64,000 nt of DNA from Ziziphus jujuba (GCF_031755915.1 NC_083387.1:10499001-10563000), one strand, 5' to 3'; counted from the first letter of the stretch, positions 1 to 11,831 are shown. The notes: a model not told the origin generated them from the sequence alone. Program-made: numbers and translations.

Positions 1-840
1 TTTTTTTTGAGTTGACATGTAGCTTTTAGTTTTAGCAGTTAATCTATGATGAATTATTTTCATATTATGTTATTATAAGTTGTTAAGCTATTATGTACCG
101 AAATACATCTTTTAACTGTTCTAGCACAAATGCCCTTTCGTCTCCTACATCTTCTTGGAGTCTTAAGTCTTGACATAAATTCTTGGCCTAACCCAGTTGA
201 ATCAGTAGAGGTCTCTGCTACTTGCTGACAGCCACTCTTCATCTTCTCCTCTTTTTTCTGAGCTTGACTCTGTTGATTCCAAAATCAACCCTGAAGCTGG
301 TCATAAACATACCTTCCAATAATTACTTTAAAATGAGGTTCCACCAATGCCTTAGCTAAATGGAAGCAACTTTAATGCTCACCTGATTACCTGCTGATTG
401 TCAGGCTGATATTGGATGCTTTATTTATCACTTTAACTGTTAGGAAATGAGTCCAAGTATCTACATCAATTTGACACAAGGAAAGACAATTAACACAAGT
501 TAATAAAAATTACTACATTATGGTTCTAACTTGGCCTCAGTGTTTTTAACACAACATATTTGTCAACCATATTGAAACATGTAGTCATTACTGTATGCTA
601 CTCCAATCAGATTTTAATAGAAGCATGCAGTTGGTACAAAACTCTTTGAAATAAATAAATAAAAAAATTAAAGAGAAAAGGGCTAATATAAGTTCAACTG
701 TTCAAGTGGTAACTTATCGGTTAAGGTTAGTTTATGAGATTTCAAATGTAAACATGCATATTTATACACATCTTTAACGTATGCATAGGTTTTGTGCTTG
801 AAGAGAGATTTATGATTCATTTTTTGGGTTATGGTAACAG
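1..840 (+). other. Probable OST48 intron
   Basis: No further OST48 exon could be recognised upstream of 841, so this stretch is most simply intron. It contains a 60-codon open frame on the minus strand (60-242) rich in Arg/Lys/Cys that matches no family I recognise and is probably chance. Confidence 0.5.
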
Positions 841-2539
841 ACATGAGAAATCTGGTAACGAGCAATTTTTGACTGAACTTAGCAAATGGGTTTTCCATGA
901 AAGAGGTCATCTCAAGGTGAGTGAACAAGCTTTAGTTTGTACTCTGGATAACTGTTATGGTTTATGAGGCTTGTGGCTAAAGAAAAAGTGGAGAGAAAAA
1001 AAGAAAAAGGATGAAATAAATTAATTCATTGAATGAAGTAAAGGACGACCTTATCATTTTCAGGGATTCATTTTGCTTTTATGTTTTTAATTGTTCTATG
1101 GCTCACCATATAAAGAATCATGCTTTGATCTGTAGGCAGTGAATGTAAGACACCACAAAGTTGGGGAAGCAGATGAACCTGCAGTATACCGGATTAATGA
1201 TGACTTGGTAATTTTACTTATAATGTCGTTTGAATTCAGCAAAAGGGAAAAACATATGCAAACTATTTCTTTACTGACAGCAACTGCTTACGCTATGATC
1301 TTCAATGAAGGAATATTCGATCGATATCTATGAATGGTCTGGAACAAGTTGGGAACCATATGTTGCTGATGATGTTCAACTGCAGTTTTACATGATGAGC
1401 CCCTATGTTTTGAAGACATTATCAACTGACCAGAAGGTACTGCATCAAATTATTTTTATCATCCTTGAATGTTGAAATTTTTAGATCCAAAACACCTATT
1501 CTAATTATTATTTTTGTAGCAGGGTCATTATTTCACATCATTTAAAGTTCCAGATGTTTATGGGGTTTTCCAGTTCAAGGTTGAGTATAACAGGCTTGGT
1601 TACACTAGTTTATCTTTATCAAAGCAGGTAACTGATGATCCTGTAAACATTTATTCTCTATGAACTTGACTAGTTAACGTTAAACACCCATTATGTATAT
1701 ATTCTTGAAGTATGAAAATTCTCATAATTTATATAAAAAATTCCATTACTTCTTAATTACCATTTAATCAAATAAAGTTATCAATTTTCTTAAAGAAACA
1801 TACTAATTTGAAGTTGTGTTTCCTAAGTTAAAAGTTTTTTTTGGTACCTCTCTCTATTTTCGTCTCTTTATTTTGAAGAGAGGTAAGAATTTGAATGCTG
1901 AGAATTCTGTGTATACTTCTCAAACTCCCTCTTTGTCATAACTTGCCGAAATTTAATTTTGTAATAAACAAGGATGTAAAAGAGTGTCCAGGCAATTGAG
2001 TTGTGTGATAAACAAGGATGTAAGAACTCCATCTTTGTCATAACTAACCAGTAAACAATGTCGCAACTGATTTTTTTCATGGGGATGTGTTCTTTTCCAA
2101 ATGATTGCATTTGAAAATACTTTAACTTGTTTGGTGCTGTATATATTTAAACCTTGGATTCTGAATTGCAGATTCCTGTCCGGCCATTTAGACACAATGA
2201 ATATGAAAGATTTATACCAGCGGCTTATCCCTATTATGGAGCTGCATTCTCTATGGTATTATTCTATCACAGTATCAGTTCTGTTTTAGCCTTTTCTATT
2301 TCCTCCTCCAATGATGTATGTTCAGAACGATTTCTGTTGCTAGTTTGAATATAAGTAATTTGAAGGCACCATAAGCTACATTAAGATGTTGTATTGATTA
2401 AAGTTTTAGCACGTTCCTTTTATAATTTAATTATTTGGTTCACTCCAGATGCCCGGCTCTAACAAATCGTTTGTATTATATTATGATGCAGATGGCAGGC
2501 TTCTTTGTATTCACAGCTATCTACTTGTACAACAAGTAA
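841..2539 (+). CDS. OST48: OST48 (DDOST/DGL1) subunit of oligosaccharyltransferase, 3' part of gene
   Basis: Encodes the C-terminal part of the 48-kDa non-catalytic subunit of the ER oligosaccharyltransferase complex, which N-glycosylates nascent secretory proteins. Exons read from sequence with GT-AG borders and continuous phase: 841-916, 1136-1207, 1311-1436, 1523-1627, 2172-2255 and 2492-2539 (TAA), giving the last ~169 residues. Recognisable family stretches are [12 protein letters not shown] at the end of the first visible exon, [16 protein letters not shown], the [16 protein letters not shown] block, and a final hydrophobic segment ([24 protein letters not shown] region) that is the single C-terminal membrane anchor with a very short cytosolic tail. 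Known plant proteins are about 440 residues, so more than half lies upstream of the window. The 841 acceptor is inferred; the others are well constrained by the protein. Confidence 0.93.
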
Positions 2540-3897
2540 GAACTGGAAGATGGAACCCATTTAGAGATTTTTTGGTAGGTTTGAGATCTTAGGTGATAAA
2601 TTTTGATTAGGCAACGACATTATGCGAAATGTTATTTAATTTTATAAATGCATTTAAAACTTCAAATAGTTGTAACAAATGCTGCCGTTTCTTGTTTTAA
2701 ATTTGGAAACTTATTTGGCTAAGCTATGGAAATAGATAACTTCAAAAATCCTTATAATTTTGAGTACCTTTTTGTATTAGTTACAAAATGAAGGATATAT
2801 AAACCAAGGGATGCCTTTTGTGTTAGTTACCAAATGAGAGTATATAAACCAAGGGTTTGCTAGTTGATATAGTGGGCGACTGTATTATGCCGGTCTATTT
2901 TAAGGATAGATGTGTAAATTTATTTTGTCGCGCACAGCCAGTTGCCCTCGTTAGCAAAATCCTGTAAACATAAACCAATTGTTCCGATTATGAGAATTTC
3001 TTTAGGCTCTCAGTAACAATTTAATTGGCCATCTTTGTGGGTTTATTTTTCTATATTACGTTTTTAAAGTGTTAAAAAAATAAATTATTAACATGTAATC
3101 TGGACCAGGGAGGTTAAATAAAAGAAGTTAAATAAAAAGGTGATTATTGACTTAATACGTTCACATCAGCAGTTATACCTAACAAATGCATATGAAAGAT
3201 TGAAATAAAATTCGCTAGAAAATTTTCAGTAAAAAATTAAAATAACCTTGGAGGTGGTAGAATTATGAACTTAGGTTTTTTCTCCTCTTGATGTGCCAAA
3301 TAAAATGTAAGAAAACAGAAAAAAAAAAAAATGTATTACAAAACAACCAGGAATAGTGTGATTATTTTATTTTATTTTATTTTTGGTTTCATGATAAGAC
3401 CTAATTTTGTATTGCGAGTAATTTGTTTACATTAAATGTTAGTTAATGATAAGTAAAGTTTGTTAGGTATCTCATTTAACTGCAAAGTGAAGAAAAAAAA
3501 AAAACTACATGAATCAACATCAAATTGTGTTGGTATTTATTTTGTTTTTCCTTCAAGTTAATAATCAATTAAAATGCATACTTAACCAATTTTAACTACC
3601 ATTAATCATACTAATAAACATTTGAGATGAACAAATGAAAAGTAGATAAAAAAAAAAATAGAAGAAAAAATTCATCACGAATCAGATAATGCTTCTACCA
3701 TTTTTTTTTTTTTCACTCTAAGATATAGAAGAGGAAATGAAATAGCTATTTTTTTTTAAAAGTTATCAGTAAGTTATTTAGTTGATATATTATCTATTTC
3801 GAAAAAAATAAATATTATTTAAAAATTTGAAAAATATCTCATCTATATGAGAGATAGAAATACCTATTCCATAATACAATATAATAAAAAGCATCTT

Positions 3898-3930
<33 letters not shown>

Positions 3931-4159
3931 AAGAAAAAGCTTGCATAAAGTGAAGACTGGTCTTGAGTCTTCCTTGCTTCAAAAAAACTTTTTCTTTAAT
4001 ATTGACTATATTTTGATGATTTTGAGAGTTAGTTCCCATCTATCTCAAATTTTTTCTTTCCCTTTCATTCCTCAAATATATGTTCATTTTTTTTTAATTT
4101 TTTTTTGAGTATCTGTTTTTCAGTTTAAAATTCAACCTTCATGAGAGGATAATTTATTT
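2540..4159. other. Intergenic, OST48 3' side
   Basis: AT-rich, no coding signal. Holds an imperfect tandem duplication of a ~47-bp unit containing GATATATAAACCAAGGG at about 2767-2860, and several A/T homopolymers. OST48 polyadenylation must occur at its left edge, but no single signal stands out. Confidence 0.6.
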
Positions 4160-4545
4160 TTAACTTCATGAAAAGAAAAAAAAAAATGATAACTTCACAA
4201 AAGTTTAAATTTCCTTTAAATTAACTAGTAAAATTACATGAATTAATCTTAAATTAAATTTCCATTAATTAGAACCCTTGAATTTTATTTACTAAAATAT
4301 TTTGAATTTAAAATCGAAAGAAAGAAAAAATGAATATAGACATGGTAATTTGGCAAGTAAAATTTTCTTTAATTTGAAGAAATTTTGGCAAGAAATTGAG
4401 AAGAAATTTAACAAAATGGGTAATAGTATTTAATTCTTAATCAAAGGTCATTAATTATAAATTATAATTACAAAATCTATGAAACTGATTTCATCTAGAT
4501 TTTTTTGTTTTCAAGAATTTCATTTAGTTTAAAGTTGTATAACTT
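4160..4545 (+). repeat. Segment S, copy 1 (flank of IPT-A)
   Basis: Non-coding sequence downstream of IPT-A (which is on the minus strand). By eye it matches 22210-22590 in the same orientation and 31490-31829 in reverse. Shared landmarks are TTGGCAAGTAAA, a second TTGGCAAGAAAT about 40 bp later, and ACAAAATCTATGA. It marks the duplicated block that carried the IPT gene. Confidence 0.7.
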
Positions 4546-5629
4546 CTGTACTTGTGGCTCATAATTAACCGACTCAATTTGGTATTTTTTTTACCAAAAA
4601 AACTCAATTTGATATTTTTATCGCTTTTGCCACGACATATATAGTTTGGAAACAAACACTGGCATGAAAGATTTTGTACAATAAAATTTCACCAATCGTT
4701 TTTTTTTTTTTCCCCTCATTTTAGATAATATACTCAGACTTTTGAAATTAATAAAATAAATTTTTTTTTTTTAAATATGCATAGTACGGAGAAAAAGATT
4801 GTACTCACGATAGTCGGTACTAGAAATTTGCCCGCATAGGACACTATTTTGGTACTTTTTATACGTTTAAGACGTTTGTTAGGGTTTTTATTTATTGTAT
4901 TTATTATTATTTTTTTTTGTACATTTCTATAATATGCATAGTACGTACACGATTTTGGGCTAGCTTTTTTCTCATTCCAAGTATTTTTATTAAAACTCAA
5001 CTATATAGAACTTTTTTGTTTCTTTGTTCTTCCATAATCTCTCTTAACCTTTTACAATAAATATTAACTATATATAAAATTAAATAACCACTAATATGAC
5101 AATAAGCTTTTATAAGAATGGAGTCTTATAAGGTGAAAATACATGGAATTCTTTGAATCCAGTACCTTTCAAAGAGAAAAGTTTTCTTCTTCTTTCAACC
5201 CCTCAAATGTTAAATTGTCTAATATTGAAAGATTCCAAAATTGCAACACCTGGCATGATTTTCCATGAATGCAAACTATTAATTGATAAAATTGTGTTTG
5301 AGGTCCCAAAATATAAAAAAAGATTAAAATTAGCATTAATCCCTTTCAGAGACTCATGTAAAGGTGTATTAATTTTGACAAGATTTCAGAATTATTAAAT
5401 TGCCAAATTGGAAAGTAAATCCCACATAAATTTCATAGCTTAAATTGAATTTATTCAAAAAGATACAACTTACTACGGCATATATAGATCTCAAGGCCCG
5501 GTTTCCTCACAAAAACCACAAGTATTTATTTATTTTTTAAAAAAACCTTTTCATCATTAAGCAGTTCAAAAAATTGCCTTGCAAAATTTAACAATTAAAG
5601 TTAAAACATATCACTTTCAACTCCCCATC
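4546..5629. other. Intergenic, IPT-A 3' side
   Basis: AT-rich spacer without a recognisable gene. ATATGCATAGTACG occurs at about 4777 and again near 4933, so a small decayed mobile element is possible but its ends could not be fixed. Confidence 0.5.
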
Positions 5630-6493
5630 TTAATCCCTTTTGAGAAAACGATCCATAATCTCCAAACTTGGTTTCAACACCAGTTTGTTCCACAATTCCT
5701 CAGTTCTCTCTTTTCCATATTTCTCAATTACAGCAGTTGTTTCAATCCTATGCATTTCCCAACTAAGCTCATTCTTCATCCTATGAATCTTTTCCAATTG
5801 ACGAAAAACCAACTTACAAGTATTTATTTTGGTTTCTTCAATTGCAACCCTAAGCAATGCTTCCTTATAATCACCACCCAAATCCTCATTCAATTTCTTC
5901 TCCACCAAGAAATACTTCTCCAACTCGGGGATACCTATAGCACGACGAATACCTCTAGAATAATCTGCTCCCGGCTTGAACATCTCTCTAATCTCCTCAA
6001 CTAAGCCATCTTCCACCATTTGATCAACCCTTCTTCCTATGTACTCGAACAATACCGGTAACGAGACATCTACCCAAAGGAAACAACAATCGTATTTAGA
6101 CCGAAAGTTGATGTCAGAATCTTCTACGAGTGCTTTGATGTACGAGTTTGATCCACCAGTAATGATGGGAATGCATCCATGTTGTGTGATATCATTGATG
6201 GTGGTTTCCACGTAGTGACAAAATTCATGCACTGTGAAGTCTGCATCTGGGTTAGATATAAACCCTAGCAAATGATGTGGAACTCCTCGACGTTGGGATT
6301 CGTGCATTTTGTTGGTGACTATGTCAAAACCTTTGTAGACTTGGATTTTGTCTGAGTTGATTATTTGTGCTGGGAAATGGGTTGCAATATCTATGGAAAG
6401 TCTGGATTTTCCTGTTGCTGTTGCACCCAATATGAACAAAACCTTCTTCTTTTTGGTGGGATTGTAGTGGACACCATTGGAGTTCTTCATCAT
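5630..6493 (-). CDS. IPT: Adenylate isopentenyltransferase (cytokinin synthesis), IPT-A
   Basis: Single-exon gene of 287 residues. Plant IPTs transfer the isopentenyl group of DMAPP to N6 of ATP/ADP, the first committed step of cytokinin synthesis. Visible motifs: P-loop GATATGKS at residues 23-30, followed by the SIDIA Asp; NSDKIQVYKG; GVPHHLLGF; IPIITGGSNSYI; FLWVDVSLPVL with RRVDQMVEDGLVEEI; and the GIRRAIGIPELE block. All are intact. The first ATG (6491-6493) begins MMKNSNG; the in-frame extension upstream has no ATG. The P-loop starts only ~22 residues from this Met, so no plastid transit peptide is visible, unlike many plant IPTs of 320-340 residues; an upstream coding exon cannot be excluded. 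Paralogous to the pseudogene at 30384 and the gene at 41779. Confidence 0.93.
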   Translation of the reverse strand: MMKNSNGVHYNPTKKKKVLFILGATATGKSRLSIDIATHFPAQIINSDKIQVYKGFDIVTNKMHESQRRGVPHHLLGFISNPDADFTVHEFCHYVETTINDITQHGCIPIITGGSNSYIKALVEDSDINFRSKYDCCFLWVDVSLPVLFEYIGRRVDQMVEDGLVEEIREMFKPGADYSRGIRRAIGIPELEKYFLVEKKLNEDLGGDYKEALLRVAIEETKINTCKLVFRQLEKIHRMKNELSWEMHRIETTAVIEKYGKERTEELWNKLVLKPSLEIMDRFLKRD

Positions 6494-7285
6494 GGTGATT
6501 GATTTTTGATCTACACGAATCACAAGATAAATATATAATCAATATTAGTACAAATTTACATATATAAACAAGGATACAGACTAATTTCTTCCACTGCCGC
6601 ATACAAGCACCATTAGACGCTTACAAGCTGTTCAATGATGTCCAATAAATGTATACATGACAAAAAGAATATATCAAATTATAAGTGAAATATGTTGAAG
6701 GGTAGTATTTGTTGTACTTTGTTCTTGCCATTTAGATTACAAAATGAAGGGAAATAATTACTGAATAACATTTTGGATATATTTTATAATTGAAATAATA
6801 AAAATAGGGAAACGAAAGAGAGAGGAAAAAAGAAAAAAAGAGAAGGAGAAGAAGAAAAACCTCGTTGAAGATTGTTAACGGAGAATAGAGAAATTAGAGT
6901 GAAAATGGATAGATGGAGAGATAATTCAAAGTCTCTTGTACGGAGCGAGCCTCAACATATTTATATGCATATAAAACAACCTTTCGATAGTATTATGTTA
7001 AATCTCATAAATATTGAATAACAAAATGGAAGGATTTTTTTACCCAAAAAAAAAAAAAAAAAATCAAAATGGAAGGATTTTCAATTTATGACCTTATATA
7101 TTTTCATCAGCTGTCTGAATTCATTGCAAATATATTTGTTTTTATTTTGTTTCCTTCTGTAATATGAAATTCAAATCAACATATTTTACATACGGAGAAT
7201 TTGTACTACTATTTTTTTTTTTTAACGTTAAATTGAAGATTTCTATTTTAGAATTAATATTTTTTGTCATGGTGCATTCTCTTCG

Positions 7286-7329
<44 letters not shown>

Positions 7330-7480
7330 TCAATTAATCAAAATTAAACATTTTAACTTCTAAAAATTCATTTTCCCATTACTGTATGTTAATTTTATGT
7401 TTGTATATGTATTTTAGATGTTAATTAGTGTGACGCTAATGCGGCCAATTTCATGTGCCAATACTTTCAAAAAGGGTAAA
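6494..7480 (-). promoter_or_regulatory. IPT-A promoter and leader (segment P, copy 1)
   Basis: Upstream region of IPT-A. On the minus strand it has a TATA-like TATGCATATAAATATG near 6955-6975, then a pyrimidine-rich leader of roughly 400 bases. Just before the ATG, GATTCGTGTAG is followed by ATCAAAAATCAATCACC; the TAG could be a 5'UTR intron acceptor, since IPT-B has a similar GTGGTAG. The whole ~1 kb is recognisably duplicated at 22650-23812, which shows that the promoter was copied with the gene. An (AT)n run lies at about 7292-7320. Confidence 0.65.
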
Positions 7481-8120
7481 AGTACACCAATCCTGCACCC
7501 ATAAAGAGTTTGAATTGCTTTCTTTTAGACTTTTAGATTGTTTGATTTGTCTTCAACCTGTTTGTATAAATTCGATTTGAATACAAATGATGATAAAAGT
7601 TAGAAACTGTGCCTCCACTAAACCCAAATAAGTTGACAATTTGTCAGGGAAGAACAAGGATTACATAGGTGGGGGGCCAAAATTTACTTATAACTACATG
7701 ATGATTCAAATCTAACTTTCGGCCAAAATTAAAATATAACTCCATGATGATTCAAATCTAAATTCCTATTGTTTTAAATCTCAAAAAAAAAAAAATAAAA
7801 AATAAAAAAATAAAAAAAATTATATAATTGAATTAACATTAAATTTTTTCTATTATGTATCCAAATTAAAAATCATTTTTCTACTATTTTTCATATGATC
7901 AGATCGATCTATGCATCAAACTATACAAACTTTAAAGTATAAACTAAGCAAAACATATTATGATTAAGTTTATAGATTATAAATGAATAAAAATAAAATA
8001 AAAATACTTACTTGGTCTCCTTATTTATAAACAATTGAAAAAAAAAATGTTATTGAGTATGAGAAACAGACTTCAATTTGTTTTGTTTTTTTGTTACTAC
8101 ATCTGAAGGGAGAAGATGTT
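7481..8120. other. Intergenic between IPT-A promoter and family T copy 1
   Basis: AT-rich, no gene. Contains a short direct duplication around CATGATGATTCAAATCTAA (near 7700 and 7747) and A-rich tracts. Ends in the target-site duplication of the next element. Confidence 0.6.
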
Positions 8121-8157
8121 TAATTTGTAACACCCCGTCCCAAAGTACAACGGAAGT

Positions 8158-8260
8158 TTTTCAACTTTGACCGAGGTTGACCGTTGACTTTGACCATTAA
8201 CCGAAGGGGTCAAAAGTTGACTTTTTGACTTGGATGGAATTCTAGGTTGACTGAGATACC
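8158..8260 (+). promoter_or_regulatory. W-box-like (TTGAC) cluster in family T terminus
   Basis: Seven TTGAC cores and one GTCAA within about 90 bp. TTGAC[C/T] is the core recognised by plant WRKY factors. The cluster recurs in the other copies at the same distance from the TGTAACACC end, and is in U3 position if the element is an LTR. Function is inferred only. Confidence 0.5.
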
Positions 8261-9310
8261 GTTACAAAGTACATGTTGGCACGAGTTCGTAGACTAGTAG
8301 CACGTTGCAAACGGAGCTACGGTTTGAAAGTTATGAGCAAAACAAGATTGGGGTCCAAACTGTCCAAGGGTGCCGGAGTTGACTTTTTATTCATGCAAAG
8401 TTGAGCTTTGACTCATGCATGGTTGTGGAGTACTTGTCAATACGAGTTCATAGACTAGCGGCACGCTTAAATTAGATATCTGGTTAAAAAGTTATGGATC
8501 TGCAAATTTTAAAATACCGTATTATTTTAATATTATTTTTTAAACGTGTAACAATGTGCCACGTGTGACTTAATGAATGTGACCATGTGTCACCATGATG
8601 AGATGCCACATGTCAACCATGCTTAATACCATATTATTTTATTATTGTTATTTTATATAATAATATTATTTAATTATTTTATTTTTCTTTCTTTTTCTTT
8701 TCTTTTTTTTTCTTTTTTTTTTCTTTTCCCCCACGTGGGAAAAAAGGGCCACGGGCCCCTTCTTCTTTCTTCTTCTTCCTTTCCCTTCCTTTCTCCTTCT
8801 CGGGTCCTTGCCGTTTCTTAAATTCCGGCCACCACCTTGCTACACGCGCTGGCCAGAGAGGAGCGGGGGACGGAGGCGAGCTCGGCCGCAAAATTTTACT
8901 GCCACCAGTCGCCGGACACGCCCAGATCGGGCCGGAGAAGCCCGACGGTTGGAAATTTTCTCTCTCCTCTTTTCTTGTGTTTTCCGGCCAATCCAGCTCG
9001 ACCCATACCTCTATCCTGCCATTTTCGATCCCTCTGAGTCCATTTCCGTGATTAGATTGCCCAAAACCCCCACCATTTGAGAGATCTCTCAAGTTCAAGT
9101 TCGGCCGGTACTTCCCGAGCAAATTCCGACCACCACCGGCGGAATTGGGATCAATGGAGGTCGGTAATGCGATCCTCGTTCCATAAGCTTCATTTCGGTA
9201 TATTACTCATCAATTTTGGTTAACGTTTGTGTTTAACCTCCCGGGTACCGGATATTATTTATCCGAATAAAATATTAATTTATTTGACTGTGTGTGAATT
9301 GTTGTTCTAG

Positions 9311-9371
9311 AAGCACGTGTGCGTCGTGGAATTGATCCCATAGAGGATCTTAGGTTAATTGCGTGCTCCAG
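9311..9371 (+). other. Conserved candidate exon in family T copy 1
   Basis: A 61-nt unit preceded by GTTGTTCTAG and followed by GTGAGTGACC. Corresponding units, with TTTTAG before and GTGAGT/GTGAAT after, occur in the copies at 14690-17547, 25574-29343 and 32974-36414. The central AATTGATCC...GGAGGATCTT is shared. Reads as a spliced exon, probably non-coding. Confidence 0.5.
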
Positions 9372-11100
9372 GTGAGTGACCCACCTTCAAATTAATTTCG
9401 GGAATTAAATTTGTGAATATTTTGTGTGAATTGAATATTTGAAATTTATATTTTATGTGTCAAACATTTAGTGGATTTATATATGGAAATTTTGATGCCC
9501 ATATTTGAATAAATTAAATCATATTTTGATTTTTGACAAATTATGGAAATTTGGTTTTTATGGAAATTTGATATTTAAAGGCATTGTGATTTTGATATTA
9601 ATTGATTTATTGTGGAATTTATTTGTGAATTTATTTTGATTAAAGAAAAAATACATTTATATAAATTTATGCATTGTGGAAATTATTTTATGGTATTGAG
9701 GATTTGTGGAATTAAATTATATATGAAATTCATGTGGTTTTAATATTATTTTTGGGCATGATTTGATTTTAAATATTTCAAGAAAATATTGGTTTAAGTT
9801 TGGTGGTTTCAAATTGTATAATTATGCCTTGGAATATTATTTAATGGATTTTGTGATATGAGGAAGAATTATTTGTATATATATTATTGAAGTATTCATG
9901 CTGGTGATATTAAAGAAAAAAAATGTGGGATGGTGAATTTGAAAAATGGTATAATTCCCACGGTAGATTTTGGAAAAGTTTGTGTATCTTTTTATAATAA
10001 AATTTGGTTATTTATTTTAGACGCACTCATACAGTACTGGTATTCTGTACTGTATATGTGGATGAGCGCACAAGTTATAATGTCTCCCGTGAGTTGCCAT
10101 TGGACCGAGGGCAGGCAAGTTTTATATAATGCATATCAGCCGCCTCCCTCCGTGGCCGGGATGACGGTTTCAGCAGCGACGCTGTCGGGACGCCGAAGCG
10201 ACCATATGCAAGTTTCTCTCTTTAACCTCCCGCCAGTCGGTGCTTGGGACGCTGGGTATCGGAGGGCATCACTGGTATATGGTGTGGTGCGTCAAGTATA
10301 AATTTTCAGATAGAAATTTCAAACCCTAAAGTGTTCTAAAATTATTTATTATATTTTATTACATTTTATTTATATTTGGATCATTTAATTATTATTTATT
10401 AAATTAACGATTCCTTGATTTTTGGGCATAAGAATAATCGGGTTTTGCGAAAATGTTTTAAAAATGGAACATTTCCAACGGAGTGAATAGTAAGGATTTT
10501 GAGAGAAAATATTACTTTCAAATGATTATTATTTATTTATTTATTTAATTGTTTGGTATTGAGTAATTAAATTCCTTTTATTGTTATATTATTAATATTA
10601 AAAGTGTACAGTAGATAGGGTCACTCACTGAGATGATTAGCATCTCACGTTTTTAAATTCCGTTCCCCTAGGTCCAGGTTGGGAGACGTTAATCGTCCGA
10701 GGCGAGCCTGACGTCTCAGTTTATTGCCGAAAGTTCAAGAAGCATTTCCTTCCCTTTTTCCTTTTCATCTTGTATTGCTTCCTTATCTAACATTGTATTA
10801 ATTCCACATTTATTTTTATAATGCTCTGTATACTGTATTGGACATTTAGTTATTAATTATGCACTGATTTACTGTTATTTATTTTGAAGTGCTGCAATTT
10901 GTGGAATTATATTGTAGTAACGTGGGAGGAATAAGGGGATGAATATAGAAGTGCGTTTTCAGTGCAGGGAATTTGTGGTAAGTCCAACCCTTAGGGGAGG
11001 TTCTGCCGGATTTTCTATTGGAGGGTCCGGTAGGGTTTCCCTGGAATCAGGGCTTGTCTAGGGTTCCGGTAAGAAATTTTGGACGGGTCCTGACATAATT

Positions 11101-11567
11101 TGTTCGAACATACAAAAATTTTAGATTAGTTAGGTTATGTTAAAGAGATAACATGTGATACATAGGAAGTTATTACAAATAAGGTAAAACTTATAAATAA
11201 AATAACTAATAAGAACTTATATTAGATTTTTATAGATTTATAAACTAAATTAAGGGAAAAAAATTTGATTTGTAACTCGATTAAACAAAGAATAATTCGA
11301 TTGATAAGTTGAAAACTAATTAGCTTTAATTATAACTTAGATATTTAAGAATGAAAAAAAAATTATAAACTCCATTAAGGAAAAAAAAATTGATAGATAA
11401 CTAATTAAATTTAAAGTGATAAGTTTAAAAGGAAAGAGATAATTTTTTTTTTCTTTTTTTTGCGACACTAAATATTATGCTTAATTTTATATGATATAAA
11501 TACATATATATATATATATATCGATAGATATTTTAAAAAAGAAAATTTAAAAAGGCTTGAAGGACCA
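11101..11567. other. AT-rich spacer before the copia element
   Basis: No gene. Its last ~60 bp (A-rich, then AAAAAGGCTTG) resembles sequence about 70 bp beyond the 3' LTR of the copia element (21085-21110), so the target probably lay in a short local duplication. Contains an (AT)n run near 11503. Confidence 0.5.
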
Positions 11568-11831
11568 TGATAGACTACAAGCCGTAGATGAAGAAAAGAA
11601 TGACCAGCCGCAACCAAGTGATAAGGGAATTATCCTCAATAGTCATCCAAGACGTCTTCTAAATATAAAATTATGTTGATAAGTTATTATTAGTTGCTAA
11701 GATATCTTATACTTACTAATTTGTAACTTTTATAAATCTATTACTAATGCAAATACAAAACAGAGTGGATAAACAGCTTTTCTTTCATTTATACATATAC
11801 AACATATTTTGAGTAATCATGAACTTTAACA
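11568..11831 (+). repeat. 5' LTR of copia element
   Basis: 264 bp, TG...CA bounded, alignable along its length with 20775-21035, followed immediately by the primer-binding site. Confidence 0.88.

Larger units (their letters stand above)
8126..11095 (+). mobile_element. Family T copy 1 (complete, 2970 bp; solo-LTR-like)
   Basis: Begins TGTAACACCCCGTCC and ends GGACGGGTCCTGACA, an imperfect inverted terminal pair (11 of 15 match), flanked by perfect 5-bp direct repeats TAATT (8121-8125 and 11096-11100). TG...CA ends plus 5-bp duplication point to retroviral-type integration. Order of parts: TTGAC-rich terminus (8158-8260); ~161-bp internal direct repeat; AT-rich stretch; GC-rich block 8690-9180 after a polypyrimidine tract; candidate exon 9311-9371; AT-rich stretch; conserved GC block 10070-10300; acceptor-like CCGTTCCCCTAG ending at 10671; donor-like GTGGTAAGT near 10977. 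No gag/pol, PBS or PPT is present inside. Best explained as a solo LTR or a non-autonomous element. Confidence 0.82.

Noticed and set aside
60..242. Basic, Cys-containing minus-strand frame
   Set aside because: No recognisable family or start context, and it lies in a probable OST48 intron.
5579..6004. 141-codon plus-strand frame
   Set aside because: It is the antisense shadow of IPT-A.
8679..9122. 147-codon minus-strand open frame in the family T GC-rich block
   Set aside because: Composition is Lys/Glu/Pro/Arg low-complexity from a polypyrimidine tract, overlapping plus-strand frames are equally open, and the frame is not kept in other copies.
8126..11095. Family T as a hAT or CACTA DNA transposon because of its inverted ends
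   Set aside because: Target duplications are 5 bp, not 8 or 3; the ends are TG...CA and only imperfectly inverted, which fits LTR-type integration better.
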